Positions 24,351 through 32,447 of a DNA stretch of 32,447 bases are shown piece after piece. Each line of letters opens with the position of its first letter. The first letter of the stretch is position 1. The notes below the pieces were generated by a model. That model worked only from the letters and a program-made list of their open reading frames with translations, was not told the DNA's origin and did no database searches. The stretch is from Candidatus Binatia bacterium (GTDB lineage: Bacteria; Desulfobacterota; Binatia; UBA9968; JAJDTQ01). The stretch is taken from the NCBI GenBank assembly GCA_022824205.1, contig JAJEAI010000066.1:1-32447 (forward strand). The letters run 5' to 3'. Position numbers and translations under genes: made by a program.

Positions 24351-25565
24351 ATGTCTCTGACTCCCATCGAAAAAATTTCGGAAGAACTCCGTCAGGGTCG
24401 CCCGGTTCTGCTCGTCGACGAGCCGAGCGACGACGGCGTGGGCTTCGTGTGCATGCCCGCGGAAAACGTGACCCCCGAGTCGGTCAACTTCATGTTGCAC
24501 CATGCCCGGGGTGTCCTCTACCTGGCGCTGCACCCTTCGTACATGCTGCGCCTGGGGTTCCGGGCCGAGGAGCCCGCCAACCTCGTGCCGGGTCATGCCC
24601 CGGTGGGCGCTCCCGTGGGCGCCAACTCGGCGCTGGGTCTCGATGTGTCCGCCGCCGGCCGGGCTCACACCATCCGCGCCTGTGTCCGCGCCGACGCGGG
24701 TTCCCGTGACTTCGTGATGCCGGGCAACGTGTTGCCGGTGCAAGCCAGCGAGGGGGGCGTGCTGGCCCGGGCGGGGGCGGCCGAGGCCTCGGTGGATCTG
24801 GCAACGCTGTGCGGCCTCCAGCCGGCGGCGGCCTTCTGCCAGGTGCTGGGTGAGGACGGCGATATCGCCGTGGGGCCTCGGCTCCGCGAGTTCGCGCGCG
24901 CCCACGACCTGCGGATGGTCTCCATCGTCGATCTCATCGCGCACCGCCTGCGCAACGAAGCGACCATTCGCAGGGTCTGGGAAGAAGACTTCCCGAGCAT
25001 CCACGGCAGGTCCTTCAAGGCGATTCTCTACCGCACGAACCTCGATCCTTTCGAACACATGGCCCTGGTCAAGGGCGATGTCAGCGGACGCGACGATGTC
25101 CTCGTCCGGGTGCACTCCGAGTGCCTGACCGGCGACGTGTTCTCGTCGGAACGGTGCGACTGCGGCGACCAGTTGCACGCGGCCCTCCGCCTCATCGACG
25201 AGGAAGAGTGCGGCGCCATCGTGTACATGCACCAGGAAGGACGCGGCATCGGCCTGACCAACAAGATCAAGGCGTACGCGCTGCAGGACCAGGGGCGCGA
25301 CACCGCCGAGGCGAACCTGGAGTTGGGCTTCGACGTGGACCTGCGGGACTACGGAGTGGCGGCCGAGATCCTGCGGAATCTCGGCATCCAACGCCTGCGC
25401 CTGTTGACCAACAACCCGCGCAAGATCGTCAGCCTCGAAGGCTACGGCTTGTCGGTGAGCGAACGCGTGCCCCTGGAAATCCAGCCCAAGGACGGCAACG
25501 CGCGCTATCTGCGGACCAAGCGCGACAAGTTCGGACACATTCTCACCCATATCGAGAGCAAATGA
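24351..25565 (+). CDS. ribBA: RibBA: active GTP cyclohydrolase II with a degenerate RibB domain
   Basis: 404 aa. Residues about 1-200 have the DHBP synthase (RibB) fold but lack key residues. The metal-site segment normally reading DRENEGD is PSDDGVGF (25-32). The RPGHVFPL His is Asn126 (PGNVLP), and the GHTEA metal His is Ala143 (GAAEA). Residues about 205-404 form an intact GTP cyclohydrolase II: zinc cysteines in CLTGDVFSSERCDCG, MHQEGRGIGL, LRDYGVAAEILRNLGIQ and LTNNPRKI. The gene therefore likely supplies only the GTP cyclohydrolase step, and 3,4-dihydroxy-2-butanone 4-phosphate must be made elsewhere. It lies 23 bases after ribE. Confidence 0.93.
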   Translation: MSLTPIEKISEELRQGRPVLLVDEPSDDGVGFVCMPAENVTPESVNFMLHHARGVLYLALHPSYMLRLGFRAEEPANLVPGHAPVGAPVGANSALGLDVSAAGRAHTIRACVRADAGSRDFVMPGNVLPVQASEGGVLARAGAAEASVDLATLCGLQPAAAFCQVLGEDGDIAVGPRLREFARAHDLRMVSIVDLIAHRLRNEATIRRVWEEDFPSIHGRSFKAILYRTNLDPFEHMALVKGDVSGRDDVLVRVHSECLTGDVFSSERCDCGDQLHAALRLIDEEECGAIVYMHQEGRGIGLTNKIKAYALQDQGRDTAEANLELGFDVDLRDYGVAAEILRNLGIQRLRLLTNNPRKIVSLEGYGLSVSERVPLEIQPKDGNARYLRTKRDKFGHILTHIESK

Positions 25566-25577
25566 ATGCAGTGTCCC

Positions 25578-25787
25578 TAGTTGTGGTGTCTGGTTAATTC
25601 GCAGCATAATATGCGGAGGATTGTTCGTTGTCGGCAAGGCGCGATGACCCGTAGGGGCGACCCGCGGTCGCCCCGTGTGGCGGGCACCACGCGAGGAAGA
25701 CCCCGGGTCAAGCCCGGGGTGACGTAACGCAGCCGACGGCGAAAAAGACCCGCAGATTACGCTGCCAATTAACCAGACGCCACACTA
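25578..25787. mobile_element. MITE-like element B with nested palindromes, upstream of ribH
   Basis: The ends are imperfect inverted repeats of about 38 bases: left from 25579 (GTGTCTGGTTAATTCGCAGC within it) and right ending 25786 (GCCAATTAACCAGACG). Both borders carry TA. The interior shares four blocks with element A at 3235-3396. Compared with A it has two extra palindromes: GGGGCGACC-CGC-GGTCGCCCC at 25654-25674 and CCCCGGG-TCAAG-CCCGGGG at 25701-25719, each itself a known kind of dispersed repeat. No gene is seen. The right end is 11 bases from the ribH ATG, and the GAGGG that may serve as its ribosome site directly follows the border. Confidence 0.6.
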
Positions 25788-25798
25788 GAGGGCCGGCC

Positions 25799-26266
25799 AT
25801 GCGAGTGATCGAAGGAAAACTGGACGCCACGGGGATGCGCTTCGGCATCATCGCCAGCCGCTTCAACAGCTTCATTACCGAGCGGCTTCTTCAAGGCGCC
25901 ATGGACGGGCTCAGGCGGCACGGCGCCGACGTGGACGAGAACGTCGACGTCGTATGGGTCCCCGGCGCCTTCGAGATCTCCTTTTGCGCCCACAAGATGG
26001 CGGCCAGCGGGAGGTATGACGCGCTGATCTGCGTCGGCGCGGTGATCCGCGGCGACACCCCCCACTTCGACTACATCTGCGGGGAAGCCTCCCGCGGGGT
26101 GGGCAACGCCATGAACCAGCACGGCCTCCCCATCGCCTTCGGCCTGCTCACCACCAACACGGTGGAGCAGGCGGTGGACCGCGCCGGCGCGAAGATGGGC
26201 AACAAGGGCTTCGAGGCCGCGGTGACGGCCATCGAGATGGCGAGCCTGGGCAGGCAGCTCGCCTGA
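25799..26266 (+). CDS. ribH: 6,7-dimethyl-8-ribityllumazine synthase RibH
   Basis: 155-aa lumazine synthase, which joins the GTP-derived pyrimidine with dihydroxybutanone phosphate. Motifs: [46 protein letters not shown] with the catalytic His, and [20 protein letters not shown]. The ATG at 25799 follows GAGGG just outside MITE-like element B. nusB follows after 23 bases. Confidence 0.97.
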   Translation: MRVIEGKLDATGMRFGIIASRFNSFITERLLQGAMDGLRRHGADVDENVDVVWVPGAFEISFCAHKMAASGRYDALICVGAVIRGDTPHFDYICGEASRGVGNAMNQHGLPIAFGLLTTNTVEQAVDRAGAKMGNKGFEAAVTAIEMASLGRQLA

Positions 26267-26289
26267 CCCCGCACCACGGTTCCTCGTCG

Positions 26290-26742
26290 ATGGCAGGCAT
26301 TCGCCGCAAGGCCAGGGAGCTGGCGTTGCAGGTGCTCTACCAGATGGAGATCACCGGCGAACCGGCTCCCACCGGTCCGGAGAGCTTTTGGGGGCATTTC
26401 CCGTCGCGTCCCGCGGCCCGGGACTTCGCTCAGCGACTGATCGCCGGCAGCGCCGCGCGCCGTGACGAGATCGACGGGCTCATCGAGAAGGCCGTCGAGC
26501 ACTGGAAGCTCGAGCGCCTGTCGAAGGTGGACCTGATCATCCTGCGGCTCGCTACCTACGAGCTGCTCTTCTGTCCGGACATCCCGCTGAACGTGAGCAT
26601 CGACGAAGCCATCGAGATCGGCGGCCGCTACGGGTCGGACGATTCTCCCGCCTTCATCAACGGAGTGCTCGACCAGGTAGCCCTTGCCAACGGGCTCAAG
26701 GAGACCGACGAGAACAAGGAGAGCGAGCGGTCGGAACCATGA
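26290..26742 (+). CDS. nusB: Transcription antitermination factor NusB
   Basis: 150-aa NusB, which joins NusE/S10 at boxA RNA in rRNA antitermination. It starts [20 protein letters not shown]; further family parts are [42 protein letters not shown] and [10 protein letters not shown]. It overlaps leuS by four bases (ATGA). The ribH-nusB pairing is widely conserved. Confidence 0.95.
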   Translation: MAGIRRKARELALQVLYQMEITGEPAPTGPESFWGHFPSRPAARDFAQRLIAGSAARRDEIDGLIEKAVEHWKLERLSKVDLIILRLATYELLFCPDIPLNVSIDEAIEIGGRYGSDDSPAFINGVLDQVALANGLKETDENKESERSEP

Positions 26743-29228
26743 TCGAGAAGTACGAGTTCTGGAAGATCGAAGAGAAGTGGCAGAGCGAGTGGGAGCGCGA
26801 GGAGAGCTTCGTGGTGGGCGAGGACTCGCCCCGCCCCAAGTACTACCTGCTGGAGATGTTCCCCTATCCGTCGGGGCGCATCCACATGGGGCACGTGCGC
26901 AACTACTCCATCGGCGACGTCATCGCGCGCTACAAGCGCATGCGCGGGTTCAACGTGCTCCATCCCATGGGCTGGGACGCCTTCGGGCTGCCCGCCGAGA
27001 ACGCGGCCATCGCCAACAAGGTGCATCCCGCGCGCTGGACGGTGGAGAACATCGACTACATGCGCTCCCAGCTCAAGAAGATGGGCTTCAGCTACGACTG
27101 GCGCCGGGAGCTGGCCACGTGCGACGCCGACTACTACCGCTGGGAACAGTTGTTCTTCCTGGAGATGCTCAGGCGCGGCCTCGCCTACAAGCGCAGCTCG
27201 GCGGTCAACTGGTGCACGAGCTGCGAGACGGTCCTGGCCAACGAGCAGGTGGTGGACGGCGTCTGCTGGCGTTGCGAGCAGCAAGTGGTCATGCGCGAGC
27301 TGCCGCAGTGGTTCTTCCGCATCACGGACTACGCCGATGAGCTGCTGGCGGCGTGCGACGATCTCGCGGGCGGGTGGCCCGACAAGGTGCTCACCATGCA
27401 GCGCAACTGGATCGGCAAGTCCATCGGCGCCGAGATCCGCTTCCCGCTGGTGGACCGGGAGGGCGACCTCACGGTCTTCACCACCCGCCAGGACACCGTC
27501 TACGGCGCGACCTTCGTCTCGCTGGCCGCGGAGCATCCGCTGGCCCTGGATCTCGCCGAGGGCACGCCGCAGCAACAGGCGGTCCGGGAGTTCGCCGCAC
27601 AGGTGAAGCGCATGAGCCACTCCCGGCGCGACGACGCGGACATGGAGAAGGAGGGCGTCTTCACCGGGTCGTACTGCGTCAACCCGTTCACCGAGGAAAA
27701 GATCCCCATCTACGTGGCCAACTTCGTGCTGATGGAGTACGGCACCGGCGCGGTCATGGCCGTTCCGGCCCACGACCAGCGGGACTTCGAGTTCGCCCGG
27801 AAGTACGACCTGCCGGTGCGCCCGGTGATCCATCCGGCCGGGGCCACCCTGGCGGCCGAGGACATGACCGAGGCGTTCGTGGCCGACGGGGTGATGGCCG
27901 GCAGCGGCCCCTTCAACGGACTGGGCAGCGCCGAGGGTCGCGCCCGCATCGCCGCCAGCCTGGAGGAGAAGGGCTGGGGCAAGGGTACCGTGCGCTACCG
28001 GCTGCGGGACTGGGGCATCTCGCGCCAGCGCTACTGGGGCGCGCCCATCCCCGTGGTGTATTGCGACCGCTGCGGCATGGTGCCGGTGCCGGAGGACGAG
28101 TTGCCCGTCAGGCTCCCTACCAACGTGGAGTTCACCGGCGCCGGAGGCTCGCCGCTGGCGAGCCTCCGGGAGTTCCACGAGACCGCCTGTCCCAGGTGCA
28201 GGCGGCCCGCCCGCCGCGAGACGGACACCATGGACACGTTCGTGGAATCGTCATGGTACTTCGCGCGCTACGCGTGCCCCGACGAGGACCGGCAACCGTT
28301 GGACCGGGAGCGGGCCAACTACTGGATGGCCGTGGACCAGTACGTCGGCGGCGTCGAGCACGCGGTGCTGCACCTGCTGTACGCGCGTTTCTTCACCCGG
28401 GTCCTGCGGGACATGGGCTGGCTTGCCGTGGACGAGCCCTTCAGCAACCTCCTGACCCAGGGCATGGTCATCAAGGACGGCGCCAAGATGTCCAAGTCCA
28501 AGAACAACGTGGTGGACCCGGACGAGCTGATCCGGCGCTACGGCGCGGACACCGCGCGCCTTTTCACGCTGTTCGCGGCCCCGCCCGAAAAGGACCTGGA
28601 CTGGAGCGACCAGGGCGTCGAGGGTGCGCACCGCTTCCTGAACCGGGTGTGGCGCTTCGCCATGCACCACGGCCAGCGGCTGTCGGGCGTCGCCGCCGAT
28701 GCCGGCGCCGAGCCCGCGTCCGACGGGTTCAGGGAACTGCGCCGGCGCATCCACTGGACCATCAAGAAGGTCACCGACGACGTCGAGCGCTTCCACTTCA
28801 ACACCGCCATCGCCGCCGTCATGGAGCTTCACAACGCCGTGAACGCGTTGAGCGCCGAAGAGCTTGAACCGGACTGCAACGCGGCGCTGGTGAAGGCGGC
28901 ACTGGAGACCGAGGTGGTGCTGTTGGCCCCGTTCGTGCCGCACGTGACCAGCGAGTTGTGGCAGCGCCTGGGGCACCGCGAGTCCCTGGCGGACGTGACC
29001 TGGCCGGAGCACTCCGAGGCCGCGCTGGTGCAGGAGACCCGCCTCATCGTCGTGCAGGTCAACGGCAAGCTGCGCGGCAAGATCTCGGTGCCGGCCGACG
29101 CCGCCGAGGAGGACATCGAGTCGGCCGCGCTGGCGGACCCGAAGGTGGCGGGCTTCCTGGACGGCCGTCCCGTCAAGCGGGTCATCCAGGTGCCCGGACG
29201 CCTGGTCAACGTCGTGATCGGGGGTTGA
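26739..29228 (+). CDS. leuS: Leucyl-tRNA synthetase
   Basis: 829-aa class I leucyl-tRNA synthetase. The HIGH motif is HMGH (residues 49-52) in [28 protein letters not shown] begins near residue 583. Zinc-binding cysteines are seen in CTSCETVL with CWRCEQQ, and in CDRCGMV with CPRCRRP. The CP1 editing domain is present ([35 protein letters not shown]). The C-terminus ends with a small domain ([17 protein letters not shown]). The start overlaps nusB (ATGA), so it is coupled. Length is slightly under the E. coli enzyme, with no missing motif. Confidence 0.97.
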   Translation: MIEKYEFWKIEEKWQSEWEREESFVVGEDSPRPKYYLLEMFPYPSGRIHMGHVRNYSIGDVIARYKRMRGFNVLHPMGWDAFGLPAENAAIANKVHPARWTVENIDYMRSQLKKMGFSYDWRRELATCDADYYRWEQLFFLEMLRRGLAYKRSSAVNWCTSCETVLANEQVVDGVCWRCEQQVVMRELPQWFFRITDYADELLAACDDLAGGWPDKVLTMQRNWIGKSIGAEIRFPLVDREGDLTVFTTRQDTVYGATFVSLAAEHPLALDLAEGTPQQQAVREFAAQVKRMSHSRRDDADMEKEGVFTGSYCVNPFTEEKIPIYVANFVLMEYGTGAVMAVPAHDQRDFEFARKYDLPVRPVIHPAGATLAAEDMTEAFVADGVMAGSGPFNGLGSAEGRARIAASLEEKGWGKGTVRYRLRDWGISRQRYWGAPIPVVYCDRCGMVPVPEDELPVRLPTNVEFTGAGGSPLASLREFHETACPRCRRPARRETDTMDTFVESSWYFARYACPDEDRQPLDRERANYWMAVDQYVGGVEHAVLHLLYARFFTRVLRDMGWLAVDEPFSNLLTQGMVIKDGAKMSKSKNNVVDPDELIRRYGADTARLFTLFAAPPEKDLDWSDQGVEGAHRFLNRVWRFAMHHGQRLSGVAADAGAEPASDGFRELRRRIHWTIKKVTDDVERFHFNTAIAAVMELHNAVNALSAEELEPDCNAALVKAALETEVVLLAPFVPHVTSELWQRLGHRESLADVTWPEHSEAALVQETRLIVVQVNGKLRGKISVPADAAEEDIESAALADPKVAGFLDGRPVKRVIQVPGRLVNVVIGG

Positions 29229-29833
29229 GGAACTTGCACGGGCGGCGCGTCTTGCGGTTGGCGCTCGCGCTGTGCGCGGCGTTCCTGGCGGGGGCCTGCG
29301 GCTACCGGTTCGTGGATTCCGGCGAGGGATTGCCGGACGATGTCCGAACCGTCTACATCGAGCGCTTCCTCAATCGGACCCGCGCCGTCGGCCTCGAGCA
29401 CGGGGTGGGGCTGGCATTGCGGCGCGAACTGGCCGGCGCGGAGCGGCCGCGGGTGGTGGATCGGTTCGACGAGGCGGATGCGGTGCTTTCGGGCGTGATC
29501 CGGCATTACGGCACCCGGAACGTCGCGGTCGACGGAGCGGATCGGGTGCTGCGGGCGGAGGCCCGACTCGACGCGGAGGTGATCCTGCGGCGCCGGCGGT
29601 CGCGAGAGGTGCTGTGGCCGCGACAGGTGGTGCGGCTGCGGGAGGTCTACGCGGGAGCCCGTGGGGCGATGGTCCCCGGTTCCGGCGAATTTCTCCGCGA
29701 CGCGCTGGATCCCGGCGACGTCGCCCGTCTGAGCGATGCCGTGATCGCGGAGAGTTCTCGAATGGCTGCGAGGGAACGGTTGCTGCGGCGGTTGGCTCGT
29801 GTCATCCGGCAGCGGATGGCGGAGGGGTTCTGA
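29225..29833 (+). CDS. lptE: LPS-assembly lipoprotein LptE
   Basis: About 202-aa lipoprotein. A signal peptide ([19 protein letters not shown]) ends in the lipobox LAGAC, followed by GYRFVD, the LptE hallmark. The rest is mixed alpha/beta with a basic C-terminal helix. LptE plugs the LptD barrel that inserts LPS in the outer membrane. The start is uncertain: TTG at 29225 overlaps the leuS stop and was chosen for coupling; TTG at 29234 (after GAGGAAC) or 29252 would still keep the lipobox. Position after leuS is a conserved location for lptE; holA, the usual next gene, is not here. Confidence 0.82.
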   Translation: MRNLHGRRVLRLALALCAAFLAGACGYRFVDSGEGLPDDVRTVYIERFLNRTRAVGLEHGVGLALRRELAGAERPRVVDRFDEADAVLSGVIRHYGTRNVAVDGADRVLRAEARLDAEVILRRRRSREVLWPRQVVRLREVYAGARGAMVPGSGEFLRDALDPGDVARLSDAVIAESSRMAARERLLRRLARVIRQRMAEGF

Positions 29834-29853
29834 CGGGCACCTCGGCGGCGGCG

Positions 29854-30120
29854 TTACGAAACGGCCTGATGCGCTGCCCGCGCCAGTCGTGCCATCTTGC
29901 GCGAGGCCGTATTGCGCTTGAGCACGCCCTTGAGCACGGCCTTGTCGAGCAGCCCGTTCACTTCCCTGATCGTCTCCGCGATGGCATCGCGGTCCTTGCT
30001 CGCGATCGCCACCCGGGTCTTCTTGACCAGCGTCCTGACCCGGGAGCGGAGTGCCTGGTTGCGCAGATGGCGTTGGACGCTTTGCTTGTGCCGCTTGATG
30101 GCCGACTTGTGATTCGCCAA
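29854..30120 (-). CDS. rpsT: 30S ribosomal protein S20, UUG start
   Basis: 88-aa S20. It begins ANHKSAIKRHKQSVQRHLRN after the initiator and ends LARAAHQAVS, a fully helical basic protein of normal length. The TTG at 30118-30120 was chosen because AGGAGG lies six bases upstream and the residues match family starts; the frame extends upstream without meaning. E. coli rpsT also begins with UUG, where it takes part in translational autoregulation, so the same may hold here. It is divergent from murJ with only 35 bases between. Confidence 0.96.
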   Translation of the reverse strand: MANHKSAIKRHKQSVQRHLRNQALRSRVRTLVKKTRVAIASKDRDAIAETIREVNGLLDKAVLKGVLKRNTASRKMARLARAAHQAVS

Positions 30121-30142
30121 GATATACCTCCTAGAGTTGTTT

Positions 30143-30171
30143 TGTGTAGCACCGCATGAGTGAGGAGTCAA
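30143..30171 (-). promoter_or_regulatory. Probable rpsT promoter overlapping the murJ start
   Basis: On the minus strand TTGACT (plus 30166-30171) and TACACA (30143-30148) are 17 bases apart, giving a leader of about 20 bases before the AGGAGG-TTG start of rpsT. The -35 element lies inside codons 4-6 of murJ, so the two divergent genes share promoter-proximal DNA. Confidence 0.4.
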
Positions 30172-31838
30172 CGGCGAGGGAGCTTGGCCGGGTCGCGAAA
30201 GCCACGGGCGTCGTCGGCGCGATGACCCTGTTGAGCCGCTTTTCGGGGCTGGCCAGGGACATCGTCATCGGCTACCTGCTGGGTGCACGGAGCGCGGCCG
30301 ACGCGTTTTTCGTCGCCTTCCGGATCCCCAACCTGTTGCGGCGGTTGACCGCCGAGGGCGCCCTGTCCGCCGGCTTCGTGCCGGTGCTGTCCGAGGTCCT
30401 CGCCACGCGCGGGCGCCGGGAGGCGGTGGAGGCGAGCCGCGTCATCGTCACCTTCGCGGTCCTGTGCCTCTTGCTGGTAACGGCCGCCGGCGTGCTCTTC
30501 CCGTCGCCGTTGACCTGGCTGTTCGCGCCGGGTTTCGCCGCCGCGCCCGAGAAGTTCTCGCTCGCGGTGCGGCTGGTCCGCATCATGTTCCCCACCGTCT
30601 TCTTCGTGAGCCTCGTGGCGCTATGCATGGGGTACCTGAACACGTTCCGCCACTTCATGGCGCCTTCGCTGGCGCCGGTGCTGCTGAACCTGTCCATCAT
30701 CGCGGCCGCGTTCCTGTCGATCCCGCTCCTGTCGCAGCCGGCCATGGGCCTGGCCTACGGCGTCCTGCTGGGCGGAGCGGCGCAACTCGTGCTGCAGCTT
30801 CCCTTCCTGCGCCGGCACGGTTTTTCCTGGAAGCCCAGCGTGAATTTCCGCAGCCCCGCGCTCCTCAAGTTTCTGCGGCTCATGGGTCCGGCGGTCATCG
30901 GCGCCGCCGTCTACCAGTTGAACGTGCTCGTGAGCACCATCCTGGCCTCGCTGCTGGAGCCTGGGAGCGTTTCCTATCTCTACTATGCGGACCGCCTGCT
31001 GCAGTTCCCCTTGGGGGTGTTCGCCGTGGCCCTGGGCACGGCCGCGCTGCCGAGCTTCTCGTCGCTGGCCGCGCGTCACGACACCGAGGGGCTGAGGACG
31101 ACGCTGGGCTACTCGCTGAGGATGGTGAACTTCATCTCGCTGCCGTCCGCGCTGGGACTGATGGTCGTCGCGGTGCCGGCGTTCTCTCTCCTGTTTCAGC
31201 GGGGAGCCTTCGCCGCGGCCGACGTGGCCGCGTGCGCCCGGGCGCTGATCTTCCTGGCTCTGGGTTTGTGGGCGGTGTCCGGCGCGCGCGTTCTCGTGCC
31301 CATGTTCCACGCCATGCAGGACACCCGAACGCCGGTGCGAGTGGCGTTCTGGACCTTCGTGTTGAACTTTGTGCTGAGTCTGGCGTTGATGGGACGGGTA
31401 GCGACAGGGGGGGCGGACAACCCGTTCGTGACCGCGGTGGCGGCCCTCGGTGGGGGCATCGGGGTGCTGAGCCTGTCCTATGCGGGGTTGGCGTTGGCCA
31501 ATTCGCTGTCGGCGACCTTCCAGTTCGTGGCGCTCATGTGGCTCATGACCCGGCGGCTCCGGGGCTTTGCATGGGATGACTACTGGTCGTCGCTCTGGCG
31601 CAATCTCGTCGCCGGCACGGTCATGGCGGTTCCGTTGTTTCTGGTGGCGGGACGAGTCCCGTGGGGATCGGCGGCGACGCCATTGGCGCAGGTGTCGGGT
31701 TTCGTCGCGCTACTGGCGGGCGGAGTGGTGCTTTATGCTGCGGCAGCGAGGCTTTTGCGCAGCCCGGATTGGCCGTTGGCCCGGAGGATGGGAATCTCCC
31801 TGATCGAGAGATTCCCCATCTCCCACGCCAAGAAGTGA
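30156..31838 (+). CDS. murJ: Lipid II flippase MurJ
   Basis: 560-aa polytopic inner-membrane protein of the MOP superfamily that moves lipid II to the periplasm for peptidoglycan synthesis. The MurJ/MviN signature is at the N-terminus: LLSRFSGLARDIVIGYLLGA, then ADAFFVAFRIPNLLRRLTAE and GALSAGFVPVL. Many hydrophobic segments are spread to the C-terminus, consistent with 14 helices. Further conserved parts are LEPGSVSYLYYADRLLQFPL and FYAMQD-like FHAMQDTRTPV. No clear ribosome site precedes the ATG at 30156. The rpsT-murJ neighbourhood is common in deltaproteobacteria-like genomes. Confidence 0.95.
   Translation: MSEESTARELGRVAKATGVVGAMTLLSRFSGLARDIVIGYLLGARSAADAFFVAFRIPNLLRRLTAEGALSAGFVPVLSEVLATRGRREAVEASRVIVTFAVLCLLLVTAAGVLFPSPLTWLFAPGFAAAPEKFSLAVRLVRIMFPTVFFVSLVALCMGYLNTFRHFMAPSLAPVLLNLSIIAAAFLSIPLLSQPAMGLAYGVLLGGAAQLVLQLPFLRRHGFSWKPSVNFRSPALLKFLRLMGPAVIGAAVYQLNVLVSTILASLLEPGSVSYLYYADRLLQFPLGVFAVALGTAALPSFSSLAARHDTEGLRTTLGYSLRMVNFISLPSALGLMVVAVPAFSLLFQRGAFAAADVAACARALIFLALGLWAVSGARVLVPMFHAMQDTRTPVRVAFWTFVLNFVLSLALMGRVATGGADNPFVTAVAALGGGIGVLSLSYAGLALANSLSATFQFVALMWLMTRRLRGFAWDDYWSSLWRNLVAGTVMAVPLFLVAGRVPWGSAATPLAQVSGFVALLAGGVVLYAAAARLLRSPDWPLARRMGISLIERFPISHAKK
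31790..31816 (+). other. 9-bp hairpin in the 3' end of murJ
   Basis: GGGAATCTC (31790-31798) and GAGATTCCC (31808-31816) are perfect inverted copies with a nine-base loop, inside the last codons of murJ. No T-tract follows directly. It may protect the transcript end or pause RNA polymerase before the hairpin at 31853. Confidence 0.4.
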
Positions 31839-31852
31839 AGAGACGTGAGGTC

Positions 31853-31870
31853 GTAAGCGTGGACGCTTAC
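31853..31870 (+). terminator. Candidate intrinsic terminator of murJ
   Basis: GTAAGCG-TGGA-CGCTTAC forms a perfect 7-bp stem with a four-base loop, 14 bases after the murJ stop. On the plus strand it is followed by the T-rich run TTCTTCATTGTCTTTT. The stem overlaps the TAA stop of the convergent Lpp-like gene. Confidence 0.5.
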
Positions 31871-32199
31871 TTCTTCATTGTCTTTTCGAACGCGGCCTCT
31901 GCCTTCGCGGCAGCGCGCTCGGCCCGTTCCGCCGCGGCCTCGGCCCGGGCGGCGGCCTCGCCAGCCTTTGCCGCCGCGGCTTCAGCCTGCTTGGCAGCGG
32001 CCTGCGCGTTGCCCGCGGCAGCGTTGGCGCCCGAGCCTGCGGCCTCCGCCTTCTTGGTCGCGCTCTCCACCGCCTGGACGTTCACCTTGTAGTCCGGGTG
32101 CTCGTGCTCGGGAATACAGCCGGTGCCGAGCAAGGCAAGGGCGGCCAATGCGACGGCGGATTTTCCGACCATACAGGCGAATCTGAGTGAAAGCTTCAC
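31867..32199 (-). CDS. Alanine-rich Lpp-like outer-membrane lipoprotein
   Basis: About 110 aa. A signal peptide (KLSLRFACMVGKSAVALAAL) ends in the lipobox LGTGC. After a short His/Glu spacer (IPEHEHPDYKVN) the mature protein is almost entirely an Ala/Lys/Glu helix with heptad-like spacing (AAAKQAEAAAAKAGEAAARA), resembling the alanine-zipper fold of Lpp. The last residues are FEKTMKK; the C-terminal lysine is reminiscent of Braun lipoprotein, whose last Lys is linked to peptidoglycan, but such linkage here is only possible. The GTG at 32199 was chosen because AAGGAGG lies five bases upstream. Confidence 0.82.
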   Translation of the reverse strand: MKLSLRFACMVGKSAVALAALALLGTGCIPEHEHPDYKVNVQAVESATKKAEAAGSGANAAAGNAQAAAKQAEAAAAKAGEAAARAEAAAERAERAAAKAEAAFEKTMKK

Positions 32200-32218
32200 A
32201 GTTGCCTCCTTGTTGGAT

Positions 32219-32232
32219 GTCAATTAGTTGAC
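32219..32232. promoter_or_regulatory. Short palindrome upstream of the Lpp-like gene
   Basis: GTCAA-TTAG-TTGAC is a 14-base inverted repeat about 20 bases upstream of the GTG start, between the candidate promoter and the ribosome site. It could be an operator. No regulator gene is nearby to assign. Confidence 0.3.
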
Positions 32233-32263
32233 GCCTCGCTACCGATGACGTCGATAGCCGGCA

Positions 32264-32292
32264 GTTCTACCCCGTATTCTTCGAAAATTCAA
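32264..32292 (-). promoter_or_regulatory. Candidate promoter of the Lpp-like gene
   Basis: On the minus strand TTGAAT (plus 32287-32292) and TAGAAC (32264-32269) are 17 bases apart, each matching four of six consensus positions. Transcription would begin about 55-60 bases upstream of the GTG start and pass through the palindrome at 32219-32232. The promoter's upstream side lies next to the IS4-type element. Confidence 0.4.
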
Positions 32293-32359
32293 CAGTGCAT
32301 TATCAGACACTGCTGTCCCACAAGAAATACGAATGAGGAGGACCTGAAGAGCTCCGTCA

Positions 32360-32368
32360 TGCTATGAT
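32360..32368 (+). promoter_or_regulatory. Extended -10 promoter of the IS4-type transposase
   Basis: TGCTATGAT fits an extended -10 element (TGn before TATGAT, five of six matches). It lies 40 bases before the transposase ATG. No good -35 was seen, as is usual for extended -10 promoters. Confidence 0.4.
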
Positions 32369-32407
32369 GGCAATTGCAAAACCCATCGTAGGAGGAGGTT
32401 CAGGTCC

Positions 32408-32447
32408 ATGGCGTACAATCATACCGTAATGGGGCAAATACTCAAGC
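32408..32447 (+). CDS. IS4-family transposase, N-terminal fragment cut by the window end
   Basis: Only 13 codons are inside the window: MAYNHTVMGQILK. This matches the start of IS4-type transposases with an N-terminal DUF4372 segment (pattern M-A-x-x-x-T-V-x-G-Q-x-L-K). AGGAGGAGG precedes the ATG. The left end of the element must lie between about 32290 and 32340, where CAGTG...CACTG (32294-32313) is found, but the terminal repeat cannot be confirmed without the other end. Confidence 0.6.
   Translation, partial: MAYNHTVMGQILK

Overview
This is a GC-rich window from a Gram-negative bacterium. LpxC, LptE, MurJ, an RlpA-like lipoprotein and several lipoproteins show an outer membrane. The gene orders yebC-ruvC-ruvA-ruvB, DUF177-rpmF-plsX-fabD-fabG-acpP and glyA-nrdR-ribD-ribE-ribBA-ribH-nusB are of the kind seen in deltaproteobacteria-like lineages (Desulfobacterota, Binatota, Tectomicrobia and relatives). 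That placement is an inference from gene order. No rRNA, tRNA or CRISPR array was found.

Layout. 1-921: RlpA-like lipoprotein (minus). 1196-4465: yebC-ruvC-ruvA-ruvB, with a MITE-like element exactly at the ruvA stop codon and a ruvC that has no ATG, GTG or TTG start. 4580-8227: an NtrY-like membrane histidine kinase followed by a response-regulator receiver domain fused to LpxC, the committed enzyme of lipid A synthesis. 8264-9612 (minus): a hotdog thioesterase and an HtrA-like protein that has lost all three catalytic residues. 9808-13610: DUF177, L32 and fatty-acid synthesis genes. 13732-16864: glyA, nrdR, ribD.

16905-23471 is an accessory insertion that splits the riboflavin cluster between ribD and ribE. 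It holds a four-gene cassette with its own promoter: an unknown 266-aa protein, a P-loop-less ATPase-like protein, an intact BrxC/BrxD-like (DUF2791-type) ATPase and a SNF2 helicase. Next to it, convergent, is a VapC-like PIN toxin with an unusually large 216-aa upstream partner. The cassette recalls the BrxD-helicase part of BREX without PglZ, PglX or BrxL, and is the best candidate here for a poorly described defence system.

23707-29833: ribE, ribBA (with a degenerate RibB half), a second MITE-like element, ribH, nusB, leuS and lptE. 29854-31838: rpsT and murJ, divergent and only 35 bases apart. 31867-32199: an alanine-rich Lpp-like lipoprotein. The window ends in the first codons of an IS4-type transposase.

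The housekeeping genes link envelope building (lipid A, lipid II flipping, LPS transport, fatty acids), Holliday-junction repair, riboflavin synthesis and translation. Short palindromic repeats of several families lie in the intergenic gaps. Very long antisense reading frames are composition artefacts of high GC and were left out.
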